From Chryseobacterium sp. 52 (GTDB taxonomy: Bacteria; Bacteroidota; Bacteroidia; Flavobacteriales; Weeksellaceae): 64,000 bases of DNA. The position numbers and the translations under genes are program-made. The number at the start of each line of letters is the position of its first letter. Position 1 is the stretch's first letter. The notes under the pieces were generated by a model. The model searched no databases. It worked only from the letters and a program-made list of their open reading frames with translations, and was not told the origin of the DNA. Below are positions 1 through 8,334 of the stretch, one piece after another. The stretch is from contig NZ_PEEX01000001.1 in assembly GCF_002754245.1 (NCBI RefSeq), forward strand, positions 4,320,001 to 4,384,000, given 5' to 3'.

Positions 1-545
1 ATTCCGGCAACCGTTCCTCCGGTTCCGACTGCGGTGCAAAGATAATCAAAATCTTTTGTTTGATCATTGAGCATCATTTTCACGCCTGATACGGCTTCTT
101 CATTGGTCCCCCCTTCAGGAACGATCAGGGCATCAGGAAACTCGTTTTGCAGAAATTCCATCAGTTTGTCTTTATGACGATATTCTTCACGGGTTACAAA
201 CTTCAGGTTCATTCCGTTTTTTCTGGCAAAAAGTAATGTAGGATTATCCCTCCATTTATGCTCCAGTTCCTCTCCTCTGATGATTCCCAGTGTAGGAATA
301 CCGGATAAATTTCCAACGGCAGAAACCGCTGCAATATGATTGGAAAAAGCGCCCCCAAATGTAATGACGTATGGGTTTTCCGGATTTTTTTCCAGATAGT
401 GATTGATATTGTAGAATAGTTTCCAGTATTTATTTCCAGAAATCAAGGGATGGATTAAATCTTCTCTTTTAATGAAAAGTTTTATATTCTTATGAATGGG
501 GATTTCCTGAATAGGAATAGGTTCTGCCGAGGCTTTTAATAGCAT
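1..545 (-). CDS. PLP-dependent deaminase/desulfhydrase (ACC deaminase / D-cysteine desulfhydrase family), 3' end cut by window
   Basis: The minus-strand frame opens with ATG at 545 and runs off the window start without a stop, giving about 181 N-terminal residues. SGNKYWKL places the Schiff-base lysine at Lys39, and GGAFSNHIAA is the cofactor-phosphate and substrate loop of the fold-type II PLP family that contains 1-aminocyclopropane-1-carboxylate deaminase and D-cysteine desulfhydrase. These cytoplasmic enzymes release ammonia or H2S from small amino acids. The substrate cannot be decided because the C-terminal specificity residues lie outside the window. It stands apart from its neighbours, with about 330 bp of non-coding DNA upstream. 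Confidence 0.85.
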   Translation of the reverse strand, partial: MLLKASAEPIPIQEIPIHKNIKLFIKREDLIHPLISGNKYWKLFYNINHYLEKNPENPYVITFGGAFSNHIAAVSAVGNLSGIPTLGIIRGEELEHKWRDNPTLLFARKNGMNLKFVTREEYRHKDKLMEFLQNEFPDALIVPEGGTNEEAVSGVKMMLNDQTKDFDYLCTAVGTGGTVAG

Positions 546-763
546 TTTTGTTGTTTAACTATTATGTACAAAATTAGTAAAAGATTTGGATTTCATTTAC
601 TGTGAATTGTATGAATCAATATCTGTGGATTGTATTTTTATTTTAATGCTAAGAATGAAAAGGTTTTTGATAAGATCTATGTTTATAGGATCGTAAAGGT
701 GTTAATACTTAGCAGAGGTTTCGTTGTGGAGAATTGTAAGCTTGTGGAGGTGTTTGTATTTTT

Positions 764-830
764 AGGTTTTGGCTAAAGCCGGACAAATGTTATTTTTTTT
801 AAAGCGGGTTAAAACCCGCTCCTATTGATG
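764..830 (+). repeat. REP-like palindromic element, copy 1 (degenerate)
   Basis: It has the layout TAGGTTTTGGCTAAAGCC, a spacer of about 20 bp, then an imperfect palindrome AGCGGGTTAAAACCCGCT followed by CCTATTGAT. Three better-preserved copies with the same layout lie at 27.1-27.9 kb around a REP-associated tyrosine transposase. The second palindrome here has diverged (GGGTTAAAACCC instead of GGGCTAAAGCCC) but both arms changed together, so the hairpin is kept. The rest of the 546-874 gap shows only AT-rich sequence and the short tandem repeat listed next. Confidence 0.75.
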
Positions 831-843
831 TTTAAAAGGAAAA

Positions 844-871
844 TCTGGTATCTGGTATCTTGTATCTTGTA
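844..871. repeat. 7-bp tandem repeat, four units
   Basis: Four head-to-tail heptamers (TCTGGTA twice, then TCTTGTA twice) end three bases before the stop codon of the small minus-strand gene at 875-1201. It lies in that gene's 3' flank, so unit-number change would not alter any reading frame seen here. Confidence 0.8.
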
Positions 872-874
872 TCT

Positions 875-1201
875 CTACAAATATTTTCGGAAGTTCCAGA
901 ATTTTCTTTTTTGTAAATAATTCAGGTTGCTTTCATTTGCATAGGCTTCCCGTTCAAATGAGATTCTTTTATAGGCCAGGAATCCGTCTTTTAGTTTGAA
1001 AAACCAGTAATAATATTCGATGACATAAAAAATATAAAAGAAAACAATAAGCATTTCCAGCTGCTGTCTTAAATGGATTTTTTCGTGATTGATAAATACT
1101 TTATTTTCCTTATCTTCGGGTTTCCTAATGAAGATAAAGGGAAAGAGAGCAATGCCGTTAATTTTTAATTTTTTTAATGGCTTTTGGCATATAATTATCA
1201 T
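875..1201 (-). CDS. Small membrane protein with HExxH motif (minimal metalloprotease-like)
   Basis: A 108-residue protein of a kind I associate with Bacteroidota but cannot name. Visible: a basic N-terminus, HEKIH at residues 39-43 (HExxH zinc-binding pattern), a hydrophobic aromatic-rich segment at about 50-68 that could be membrane-embedded, and FEREAY near residue 85, whose glutamate could be a third zinc ligand as in minimal gluzincins. The order HExxH, membrane segment, then E-rich motif resembles stripped-down M48/M56 peptidases. Start is ATG at 1201. No partner is adjacent; the next gene is divergent. Enzymatic activity is inference from the motif only. Confidence 0.65.
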   Translation of the reverse strand: MIIICQKPLKKLKINGIALFPFIFIRKPEDKENKVFINHEKIHLRQQLEMLIVFFYIFYVIEYYYWFFKLKDGFLAYKRISFEREAYANESNLNYLQKRKFWNFRKYL

Positions 1202-1238
1202 ACTAACAAATATAAAGTTTTTTGACTTAGAGATTTAA

Positions 1239-1424
<186 letters not shown>

Positions 1425-1425
1425 A

Positions 1426-1953
1426 ATGAAAAAATATATTTTTATTTTGTTAGCTGCGGCTGCATTAGGCCTTACATCGTGCAGTCCTTTCCAGGTGCGT
1501 TCAGATTATGCAGAAAGTGCCAATTTTATGACGTATAAAACGTATAAGATAAGAATTGACGATCTGAAACTGAATGATATTGATAAAGACAGAGTGTTAA
1601 ACGAATTATCGAGACAGCTTCAGAGCAAAGGTCTTCAGTCTGGTGAAAATCCTGATCTGATCATCAATGTAAAAGCTAATCACAAAAAAGTGACGGATAT
1701 TAACAACAGTTCTCCTTACGGAATGTGGGGATGGGGCGGTTCTTTCGGATGGGGAGTAGGCATGAGCAGAACATGGACCAGCAACTATAATGAAGGGGCA
1801 TTGATCGTGGATCTTATCGATTCTAAAACGAACAAACTGGTTTGGCAGGGTATCGGAAGCGGAATTTCCGTAGATTCTCCTAAAGCTAAACAGAGACAAA
1901 TTCCTGAGATTCTGGCTGAGATCATGAAAAATTATCCTCCTCAGAGAAAATAA
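1426..1953 (+). CDS. DUF4136 domain lipoprotein
   Basis: This 175-residue protein starts with a lipoprotein signal peptide (LTSCSP; the cysteine at about residue 19 is the likely lipidation site). It then has the DUF4136 layout: an early FMTYKTYKI stretch, an NPDLIINV motif, a Gly/Trp-rich loop (GMWGWGGSFGWGVG), and a C-terminal ALIVDLIDSKTNKLVWQG motif. DUF4136 lipoproteins are common in Bacteroidota and proteobacterial envelopes; their role is unknown. It probably sits at the periplasmic face of a membrane. It follows the DUF5522 gene with 1 bp between them and ends shortly before a clear terminator. Confidence 0.85.
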   Translation: MKKYIFILLAAAALGLTSCSPFQVRSDYAESANFMTYKTYKIRIDDLKLNDIDKDRVLNELSRQLQSKGLQSGENPDLIINVKANHKKVTDINNSSPYGMWGWGGSFGWGVGMSRTWTSNYNEGALIVDLIDSKTNKLVWQGIGSGISVDSPKAKQRQIPEILAEIMKNYPPQRK

Positions 1954-1980
1954 AATGATTTAAATCAATTATCATATACC

Positions 1981-2013
1981 AAAGCCGCTACACAAAACTG
2001 TAGCGGCTTTTTT
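1981..2013 (+). terminator. Rho-independent terminator after DUF4136 gene
   Basis: A perfect 12-bp stem (AAAGCCGCTACA / TGTAGCGGCTTT) with a CAAAAC loop is followed by a T run. It lies 27 bp after the lipoprotein stop. Confidence 0.9.
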
Positions 2014-2196
2014 ATGCTCAAAAGAATTTGGGATTATCCTCAAAATTTCAATATCTCTATTTTGTAGATCGGTTCTCTCCACAATCTCTTTCTTCATTCT
2101 GCTCTTAATAAAACGGAATGCTGTACATGTCAAAATTAACAATTATGTAATTTTTTATTCAGTAAAATATAGTATTCTTACAGAAATTTTATTGAT

Positions 2197-3726
2197 ATGA
2201 AAAAAATTATCTTATGTACTGTAATAGCTGGGTTTGCCAATGCCCAGGCTCCTGCAGGATATTACAATTCCGCCAACGGACTCAGCGGTTCGGCACTGAA
2301 AACGGCATTAAGCTCTATCATTACCAGCGGACATCAGGACAAGGGTTACAATGGACTCTGGACCGGGTATAAAACGACTGATATTGATAAAAATTACGAA
2401 AATGACGGTTCCATTATGGATATTTATTCGGAAAAGCCTTCAGGTACGGATCCGTATAAATATACTCCGGGTACTAATCAGTGTGGTACATATTCTGTAG
2501 AAGGGAATTGCTACAACAGGGAGCATATTGTTCCTCAAAGTTTATTCAATGAATCTTCTCCCATGGTTTCAGATATTCATTTCATCAGAGCGACAGATGG
2601 AAAAGTGAACGGGATGAGAAGTAATTATCCTTTCGGAAAGGTAGGATCAGCAACATTTACTTCTAAAAACGGATCAAAACTGGGAAGTTCTTCTTCTTCA
2701 GGATATGCAGGAACGGTATTTGAACCGATTGATGAGTTTAAGGGTGACGTAGCAAGGATGATCTTTTATTTTGTAACGCGCTACCAGAGCAAGCTTTCTT
2801 CTTTTTCTTCGGGTAATATGCTGGGAAGTTCCACATTTCCGGGACTTCAGACCTGGGAGCTGAATGTTCTTCTTGCATGGCATAATCAGGATCCTGTTTC
2901 TGCAACAGAGATCGGCAGAAATAATGCTTCTTACAGTTATCAGGGGAACAGAAATCCATTCATAGATAATCCTAATTATGTCAACCAGATCTGGGGTTCT
3001 TCCAATCCGGGACCTGTAGATCCGGGAACGCCAACCAATCCGGGAACCAATTGTATCAATGAAACTTTTGAAACGATTCCTGCGGCCAATGCTTCTTATA
3101 CAACCAGAACATGGACAGGAAGCGGTATTTCATGGACTGCTACTGATGCAAGAACGGATCAGACGATCAATACCAAGGCAATAACAGTAAGAAGTGGTTC
3201 TCTAACTTCGGGAAGTTCTGCAAATGGTATCGGATCATTAACGGTAACTACGCAACTTAAGTTTTCGGGAAGCGACGGTACTTTTGACGTGAAAGTAAAC
3301 GGTACAACAGTCGGAACAATCCCTTACGGCGCTACAGCAGCAACGACGACCATCAGTAATATCAATATCTCAGGAAATGTTACGGTAAGTCTTGTTAACA
3401 GTTCGTCAAGTAACAGAGTGGCTATTGATGATCTTAAATGGACGTGCTATTCAGGAACTGCCAGACAGGCACAAAGAATATCGGCAGACGAACCTGTAAT
3501 ACAGGATCTTCAGGTATATCCTAACCCGATCTCAGGACAGGAAATCTTCGTCAAAGGTGATACCCAGAATATCAAAAAAGCGGAGATCTATAATCTTCAG
3601 GGGAAAACACTCCAAACGATTAACAGTCCTTTTAAAAACGGAAATTCTATCAAAATAAAAAATCTTGAGCAGGGAATTTATATTTTAAAATTAGATCAGT
3701 CTACGTTGAAGTTTATCGTGAAATAA
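2197..3726 (+). CDS. Secreted endonuclease I (EndA/NucM-type) with T9SS type A sorting domain
   Basis: A 509-residue protein. Residues 1-16 form a signal peptide. The catalytic domain (about 20-265) contains the beta-beta-alpha-metal signature YNREHIVPQSLF with the general-base His at 110, and the SDIHFIRATDGKVNGMRSNYPFG-type region typical of endonuclease I (extracellular or periplasmic non-specific nucleases). A Pro/Gly linker near 270-280 leads to a beta-sandwich domain, and the last 70 or so residues (LQVYPNPISG to LKFIVK) are a type A T9SS C-terminal domain, so export across the outer membrane by type IX secretion is expected. A likely role is digestion of external DNA for nutrients or biofilm. 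It has its own terminator. Confidence 0.93.
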   Translation: MKKIILCTVIAGFANAQAPAGYYNSANGLSGSALKTALSSIITSGHQDKGYNGLWTGYKTTDIDKNYENDGSIMDIYSEKPSGTDPYKYTPGTNQCGTYSVEGNCYNREHIVPQSLFNESSPMVSDIHFIRATDGKVNGMRSNYPFGKVGSATFTSKNGSKLGSSSSSGYAGTVFEPIDEFKGDVARMIFYFVTRYQSKLSSFSSGNMLGSSTFPGLQTWELNVLLAWHNQDPVSATEIGRNNASYSYQGNRNPFIDNPNYVNQIWGSSNPGPVDPGTPTNPGTNCINETFETIPAANASYTTRTWTGSGISWTATDARTDQTINTKAITVRSGSLTSGSSANGIGSLTVTTQLKFSGSDGTFDVKVNGTTVGTIPYGATAATTTISNINISGNVTVSLVNSSSSNRVAIDDLKWTCYSGTARQAQRISADEPVIQDLQVYPNPISGQEIFVKGDTQNIKKAEIYNLQGKTLQTINSPFKNGNSIKIKNLEQGIYILKLDQSTLKFIVK

Positions 3727-3748
3727 GCAATTTTTAATTATATACAGA

Positions 3749-3780
3749 AGTCGGTTCAATATTGTTGAACCGGCTTTTTT
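3749..3780 (+). terminator. Terminator after endonuclease I gene
   Basis: An 11-bp stem (AGTCGGTTCAA / TTGAACCGGCT, one G-T pair) with a five-base loop is followed by six Ts. It starts 22 bp after the stop. Confidence 0.9.
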
Positions 3781-3965
3781 ATTTTTTAAACGCAAAGATG
3801 TATTTATAGATGTTTGATTGTAAGGAAGGCAAAAGAAAGATCAGCAGAGCTGGTTTGGTAAATCAAGTGTTATAAGTGCTGAAAATATTTGCCTGCAGTC
3901 TTTTAAGCGTTTGAAACGTATAAGTTTATTATGAGGAAGTATTTGTTTAGGTCTGTTGTTCAGTG

Positions 3966-4352
3966 TTACTTGCTGGAATTGTCTTTTTCTTTGATCAATT
4001 TTGACCAGTCTGTGAACATCTTGGTAATCGTATTGGTATTAATGATACTAAATGTGAACATTCCTGCAAGGATAGCCAGCCAGCAATAGGCTAATTTAAT
4101 TCCGTTTTTGTCGGTTATAAAGAAAAGGATAAGCATTGCAAAAGATCCGAGTACAAATGTAAACATGAGGGTATACAGCAGTGCGTGGATGATGTACATA
4201 TTAAGTTTGAGCTTTCTGAATATCCAGCCGATGACCGCTATTGGAATCAATAGTAGTAACGGGACAAACATGGCTCCGAATATGGCAGCTTCTGGATGAG
4301 CCGTAAGATCGTGCTCGAATCCAAAAAAGGTATTAAAACTGAATTCCATCAT
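3966..4352 (-). CDS. Small integral membrane protein, third gene of the GIDE-LemA operon
   Basis: I place the start at the double ATG at 4352/4349 rather than an upstream TTG, because this gives MMEFSFNTFFGFEHD with no basic extension. That makes 128 residues with three clear hydrophobic segments (FVPLLLLIPIAVIGWIF, a central one, and LAYCWLAILAGMFTFSII) and a charged C-terminus (SKLIKEKDNSSK). I do not recognise the family. Its start overlaps the end of lemA by about 20 bp, so it is translationally linked to the two upstream genes and probably works with them at the inner membrane. Confidence 0.65.
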   Translation of the reverse strand: MMEFSFNTFFGFEHDLTAHPEAAIFGAMFVPLLLLIPIAVIGWIFRKLKLNMYIIHALLYTLMFTFVLGSFAMLILFFITDKNGIKLAYCWLAILAGMFTFSIINTNTITKMFTDWSKLIKEKDNSSK

Positions 4353-4893
4353 ATTGTTTTTCTGAGTTGGAAACTTCCAATAACGTTTTGTTTTTGTACC
4401 CGAACATTTTGGCAAAAATCACATTGGGAAATTCATGAATTCCAATATTGTAAAGATTGACGCTGTCGTTGAAAAATTCTCTCCGGTCTGCTATTTTGTT
4501 TTCAAGCTCAGAAATTCTTTTCTGAAGTTCCAGAAAGTTATTATTGGATTTAAGCTCCGGATAATTCTCAGAAACGGCAAAGAATGATGATAAGGTTTTT
4601 GACGTTTCATTCGCCAGCTTTGTCTTTTTATCAGCATCAGAAGTATTATCGTAAGAAAACCTCAGCTCTGTAAGACGGGTGAGAATTTCTTTTTCATAGT
4701 TCATAAAATGTTTGGCCACACTTACCAGATTGGGGATTTCATCTGCTCTTTGCTTGAGAACAACATCTATATTGCTGTAGGCTTTTTCTGCATTGAATTT
4801 CATCATGACCAACTTGTTATACAGATTGATCAGAAAGCTGATTATGGCTACGGCAAGCAGTCCGGCCAGTGCTATTGCGGTAGTCTGGTTCAT
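4333..4893 (-). CDS. lemA: LemA family protein
   Basis: With the start at ATG 4893 the product is 186 residues: a short N-terminus, a transmembrane helix (IALAGLLAVAIISFLINLYNKL), then a helical periplasmic or cytosolic domain. The family signature is clear: NAEKAYSNIDVVLKQRADEIPNLV, and later NFLELQKRISELENKIADRREFFNDSVNLYN and FPNVIFAKMFGYK. LemA proteins are small coiled-coil membrane proteins of uncertain role, often next to GIDE-type or TPM-domain genes. The start codon shares a base with the stop of the upstream GIDE gene (TAATG), which fixes the start and implies coupled translation. Confidence 0.93.
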   Translation of the reverse strand: MNQTTAIALAGLLAVAIISFLINLYNKLVMMKFNAEKAYSNIDVVLKQRADEIPNLVSVAKHFMNYEKEILTRLTELRFSYDNTSDADKKTKLANETSKTLSSFFAVSENYPELKSNNNFLELQKRISELENKIADRREFFNDSVNLYNIGIHEFPNVIFAKMFGYKNKTLLEVSNSEKQYDGIQF

Positions 4894-5675
4894 TATTGTA
4901 TGAGGATGTATATAATGATTATAAGGACAGCAGAACAGGTGAATATAAATGACCGCAACAGTGGCTGGTATTTGTTCCACACAGAAATTCCTGATGCAGA
5001 GGTAATTCCTAATACCTTGTAATGATCATCTCTTCTGATCAATGAAATTCCGTTATCCGAATCTGCATATCCTACAAGCAGCATTTTCTGTCCGTTTTTG
5101 AGAAGAGTTTCTGTGTAGCGCTTATTTCCATTGCTGCTGACATTGGTTTCGTCTAAAAGCACAAGCTCAATTCCTTCAGCTACCACTTCTATGATTCCTG
5201 TATCGTCTTTAATCTGAAAAGAATTACACCTGGTTTCTCTATGAATTGTAGAATAAGAATTTCTGCCGTCAGAGTCTTTATCAATGTCTTCAATGGTGTA
5301 ATAATATCCTATGCATTCTTCATGGTCTACAGGTGAAATCAGCGGTTGGTTTATAACAAGGGTTCCTTCTATCTCTACCAGTCCTTTAGCGAGAGATTTT
5401 ATTTTTGAAGTGGGAATTGCTGCCTGTAATCTCAGAAAACGCTTGGCTGATGTAGGCCGGAGCATCTGTAAAGCTACAGCCATAAAAAATACCAGAGGCA
5501 GAAGAACGAAAGCACGTTCTGCATAAGTGTCATAATTTTTAGAAATTTCATACAGATATGAATGCAGAGGCATTTTTTCTTTGAAGATCAGCCACAAAAT
5601 AAAATACAGAAAACAAAACAGTACCACTCCTAAAAGTGCATAACCTGTTTTTGACATTCTACCTTTTCTCTCCAT
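4893..5675 (-). CDS. GIDE-domain membrane protein (MUL1/MAPL-like, no RING)
   Basis: A 260-residue protein with two N-terminal membrane segments (about 10-31 and 53-69), a large soluble domain, and a C-terminal membrane helix (FIFTCSAVLIIIIYILI). The middle region, with EGTLVINQPLISPVDHEECIGYYY, the Cys-containing ETRCNSF stretch and DDTGIIEVVAEGIELVLL, fits the GIDE domain shared with the eukaryotic mitochondrial E3 ligase MUL1. Bacterial members lack the RING finger, so this is not expected to be a ubiquitin ligase. Pairing with LemA is a recurring arrangement. It is the first gene of the three-gene operon; the stop overlaps the lemA start. Confidence 0.8.
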   Translation of the reverse strand: MERKGRMSKTGYALLGVVLFCFLYFILWLIFKEKMPLHSYLYEISKNYDTYAERAFVLLPLVFFMAVALQMLRPTSAKRFLRLQAAIPTSKIKSLAKGLVEIEGTLVINQPLISPVDHEECIGYYYTIEDIDKDSDGRNSYSTIHRETRCNSFQIKDDTGIIEVVAEGIELVLLDETNVSSNGNKRYTETLLKNGQKMLLVGYADSDNGISLIRRDDHYKVLGITSASGISVWNKYQPLLRSFIFTCSAVLIIIIYILIQ

Positions 5676-5793
5676 CTATTTTTTGTATTGGGTATAGGAT
5701 TTCGTTGTTGTAAACTCAAAAATACATTTTATTTTAGAATGGTATCCGTATTTATGAATACACGTTTCACATAAAAAACAAACTCTTGTTTTT

Positions 5794-6447
5794 TTACTGT
5801 CTGAAATACATGATCAACGTACACGTCCCATTGAGTATGCCTATGATCAGTGCAGCATATAAAGATAAAGCTATTCTTTTTCTGAAGGTATATTGTGTAA
5901 CATAAGTGGAAATTAAGCTGGCAAAAAATGCTGCAATTCCTGTGAAAACACCTCCAATAATAAACATCATTCCATTGATATCTATGGTATTGGCACTTCC
6001 TCTGGTATTTTTATCTGTAATGGGAAGTTTTTGTCCGATAGAAGGTGGATGATTGCTTGTCAGATCTACTGTTTTGATGATTTCATTTCCATCCGAATTG
6101 ATGTATTTCACTTTTGGGAAATAGGCAAATTTGTTGTCGTAAGTAGAATTGCGGAAATTCTGAGTTTTTACACTTTCTTTCTTATAGCCGATGACGACTG
6201 CTTCGTACTTGTTTTCGCTGATACTTCTGTATGCCTTTTCCCAAAAGAAAGTGTATGACAATATCATCGTCAATGAATTGATAGAAATCATTAACAGACA
6301 GATAAAAAATAAGACCAATCCTTTTTCAAAAAAGTTCCCCTCTCCTTTCACAGAGCTTTTCTTTTTAAGCACTTTATCAAAAATTCTATAGCCGATGTAT
6401 AATGAAAACAGATTGATCCCCAGAACAAAGTATCCAAAAAAAGTCAT
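5794..6447 (-). CDS. DUF3592-like membrane protein
   Basis: A 217-residue protein: two N-terminal membrane helices (about 4-22 and 46-69), a soluble domain (about 75-150), and two C-terminal helices (FIIGGVFTGIAAFFASLIS; LYAALIIGILNGTCTLIMYF). The soluble part has the DUF3592 pattern of a beta domain with YFPKVKYINSDGNEI and a late PSIGQKLPI motif. The function of the family is unknown. It lies 42 bp downstream of the lipocalin-like gene on the same strand and may be the end of that transcript. Confidence 0.7.
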   Translation of the reverse strand: MTFFGYFVLGINLFSLYIGYRIFDKVLKKKSSVKGEGNFFEKGLVLFFICLLMISINSLTMILSYTFFWEKAYRSISENKYEAVVIGYKKESVKTQNFRNSTYDNKFAYFPKVKYINSDGNEIIKTVDLTSNHPPSIGQKLPITDKNTRGSANTIDINGMMFIIGGVFTGIAAFFASLISTYVTQYTFRKRIALSLYAALIIGILNGTCTLIMYFRQ

Positions 6448-6489
6448 GCTTTCATCATTTTATAAGAAATGGACCTGACAACCCATTCA

Positions 6490-6843
6490 TTATTTCCGTT
6501 TTATATATTTATTTTCCATTCCTTCGTAGAGAATGGTCAACGTATCATCTTTAATGGTGTATTTACTTTCAGCTTTTTCTTTCGTGTCCTGGTCCAGGCT
6601 GATAATTTTATCATTTTGAACTTCAAAGGTTGATTCTATTGTATTCTGCATTTTGCCTTCACCCAGATGTTGACGAAATTTACCGTCTTTTGTAAATTCC
6701 AAAACAATCTTTTCCATTGAGCTTCCCGTTTTTGAATCTTTGAGAGAACCTTCCCATTTACCTATAAGTCTGGTATCTTGTTTTTTTTGCGAATGACAAC
6801 TCAGCGCCAAAAAACATCCTAAAATAGTAAAAATGTGCTTCAT
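6490..6843 (-). CDS. Lipocalin-like lipoprotein
   Basis: A 117-residue protein. The signal MKHIFTILGCFLALSCHSQ contains a lipobox-like LALSC, so lipidation is likely. The rest reads RLIGKWEGSL, FTKDGKFRQHLGEG, YTIKDDTLTILYEGM, which is the pattern of Bacteroidota lipocalin-like domains (a small beta-barrel opening with GxW). No ligand can be inferred. It follows the minus-strand membrane protein at 6883-7359 after 39 bp, so it may belong to the tail of the T6SS cargo transcript, although nothing else ties it to secretion. Confidence 0.65.
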   Translation of the reverse strand: MKHIFTILGCFLALSCHSQKKQDTRLIGKWEGSLKDSKTGSSMEKIVLEFTKDGKFRQHLGEGKMQNTIESTFEVQNDKIISLDQDTKEKAESKYTIKDDTLTILYEGMENKYIKRK

Positions 6844-6882
6844 TTTATTTCTTATTATTATTTTAAAACAAAATTACAAACT

Positions 6883-7359
6883 TCAGTTACACTCCAACGA
6901 CAGTTCTTTTTTAATCCAATTCTTAGCTTTATAATAGTTGAATATATCAGCTACTAAAAAGCCTAACGGGATTACTGAAATTGAAGCTATCAGAAGTCTA
7001 TCAGTAAAATCAACTACATGGGGCTTATGATCAATTTTTATGATCTCCACAAATACAGCAGGCAATATACTTATTCCCAGTGCAACCACGATGCATAAAG
7101 CTATCGAAAAGTAGTTGGGTTCATAACGAATCATTACTTTTGATCTTTTCTCTGCCGCAATAAAAGATATTTTTGCAGACAAGTAGAAAAGAGACTTTGA
7201 AAACCCATTATTCTTAAAATGAAATGATACATACCTGACCCCAGCCTTTCTTTTAATATTAATATATCTGTAGCTCAGATAGGTAAACCGTTGATAAAAC
7301 TCCTCTTCAGAAAGAGAGGTCTCACAGTTTTCTTCGTAGATTAAAAAATATTTAAACAT
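6883..7359 (-). CDS. Uncharacterised membrane protein, candidate immunity protein of the T6SS island
   Basis: A 158-residue protein I do not recognise. The N-terminal half is soluble and Tyr-rich (EEFYQRFTYLSYRYINIKR); the C-terminal half has two membrane helices (ALCIVVALGISILPAVFVEII and LLIASISVIPLGFLVADIF). Its ATG shares a base with the stop of the upstream lipoprotein gene (TAATG), so the pair is made together. It sits directly after the large PAAR-linked OmpA-domain protein and a lipoprotein, the position where T6SS immunity genes usually lie; that role is inference from position only. Confidence 0.6.
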   Translation of the reverse strand: MFKYFLIYEENCETSLSEEEFYQRFTYLSYRYINIKRKAGVRYVSFHFKNNGFSKSLFYLSAKISFIAAEKRSKVMIRYEPNYFSIALCIVVALGISILPAVFVEIIKIDHKPHVVDFTDRLLIASISVIPLGFLVADIFNYYKAKNWIKKELSLECN

Positions 7360-8330
7360 TAATAGATTTCAAATTCTGTCTTTCCTTTTGGAATATGCAA
7401 TAAATAATCTAATTCAGCTCCGGACCAACTTCCTTCTTTTTTAAATTTACAGAGTAAGGCAGAAGCTCCCCTAAAGCCTTTATCCTTCTTTATGCTTTTC
7501 AATCCTACCAGCCTTCCATCTCCATAGAAAACCAATTCGTAATGATCTAATGGCATAAATTCTAAACTTTCAGCTTTTGCAATAGAAGTCAACTCTTCCC
7601 ATCCTTCCTGTACTTCATCTTTGTCGAAATACTGCGAGACTGCCTGATCTTTTATTTTATTGTAAGAAAACTGGGCAATCTTATCCATATCTTTTGCTTT
7701 AAATGCAGCCTGGATCATTTTATAGGCTTCAAGTACCTTGGCTTCCAATATTTTTGCATCAAAATTTCTCAGATCCTGACTGCTTTTCCAACCATCTATG
7801 GTATAAGGTACATTGGATAGCTTAAATGTTTTTGTTTCTTCAAAACGATTTTCCCCTGCATGTTTAAACAATTTATCATTATCCTTAGGGGCTTGATAAA
7901 CGAACAAATTATCTTGCTGCTTTTCGGCTGAAAGTTTGTCGGTATTTTCATAGGATTCCACTTTTACATCAAACTCTGTCTGACCATCCAGTTTTCCTAA
8001 ATCTTCCCGTGGATAAAGAACGACTTTTAATGTATTGCTATTTCCCGTAAGATATGGGTTGATCTCATTTCCAGTACTGAATGACTCATTATTAAAGCTT
8101 TTCGTAACCTTAATATCATTGATGAAAATTTCAAAATTACACATACCGTTAGTATGATAAATAACGTATCTAGGCTCTTGTGAATAATGTTTTATATGCT
8201 GAAGTGTTTTTTCTATAATATTTTTAGAATTAATCTCTGAATTCTGTTTCATATTTAATTGATTTTTAGAAGTTTGAGAACAGTTTAAAGTGGTAAATAA
8301 TATTGTTAACAATAAAATATATCTTTTCAT
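7359..8330 (-). CDS. Uncharacterised lipoprotein of the T6SS island
   Basis: A 323-residue protein with the lipoprotein signal MKRYILLLTILFTTLNCSQ (lipidated Cys at 17), so it should be anchored facing the periplasm. The N-terminal third contains a beta-rich domain (NFEIFINDIKVTKSF, NTLKVVLYPRED), and the C-terminal part a helical stretch (MIQAAFKAKDMDKIAQFSYNK) followed by another beta domain (DHYELVFYGDGRLVGLKSIKK). I recognise no named family. It begins 4 bp after the 944-residue protein and is coupled to the membrane protein downstream. A periplasmic lipoprotein next to a secreted-cargo gene suggests immunity or an accessory role (inference). Confidence 0.7.
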   Translation of the reverse strand: MKRYILLLTILFTTLNCSQTSKNQLNMKQNSEINSKNIIEKTLQHIKHYSQEPRYVIYHTNGMCNFEIFINDIKVTKSFNNESFSTGNEINPYLTGNSNTLKVVLYPREDLGKLDGQTEFDVKVESYENTDKLSAEKQQDNLFVYQAPKDNDKLFKHAGENRFEETKTFKLSNVPYTIDGWKSSQDLRNFDAKILEAKVLEAYKMIQAAFKAKDMDKIAQFSYNKIKDQAVSQYFDKDEVQEGWEELTSIAKAESLEFMPLDHYELVFYGDGRLVGLKSIKKDKGFRGASALLCKFKKEGSWSGAELDYLLHIPKGKTEFEIY

Positions 8331-8334
8331 AATA

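Noticed and set aside
1606..1899. Minus-strand 97-codon frame opposite the DUF4136 gene
   Set aside because: Fully inside a well-supported gene on the other strand.
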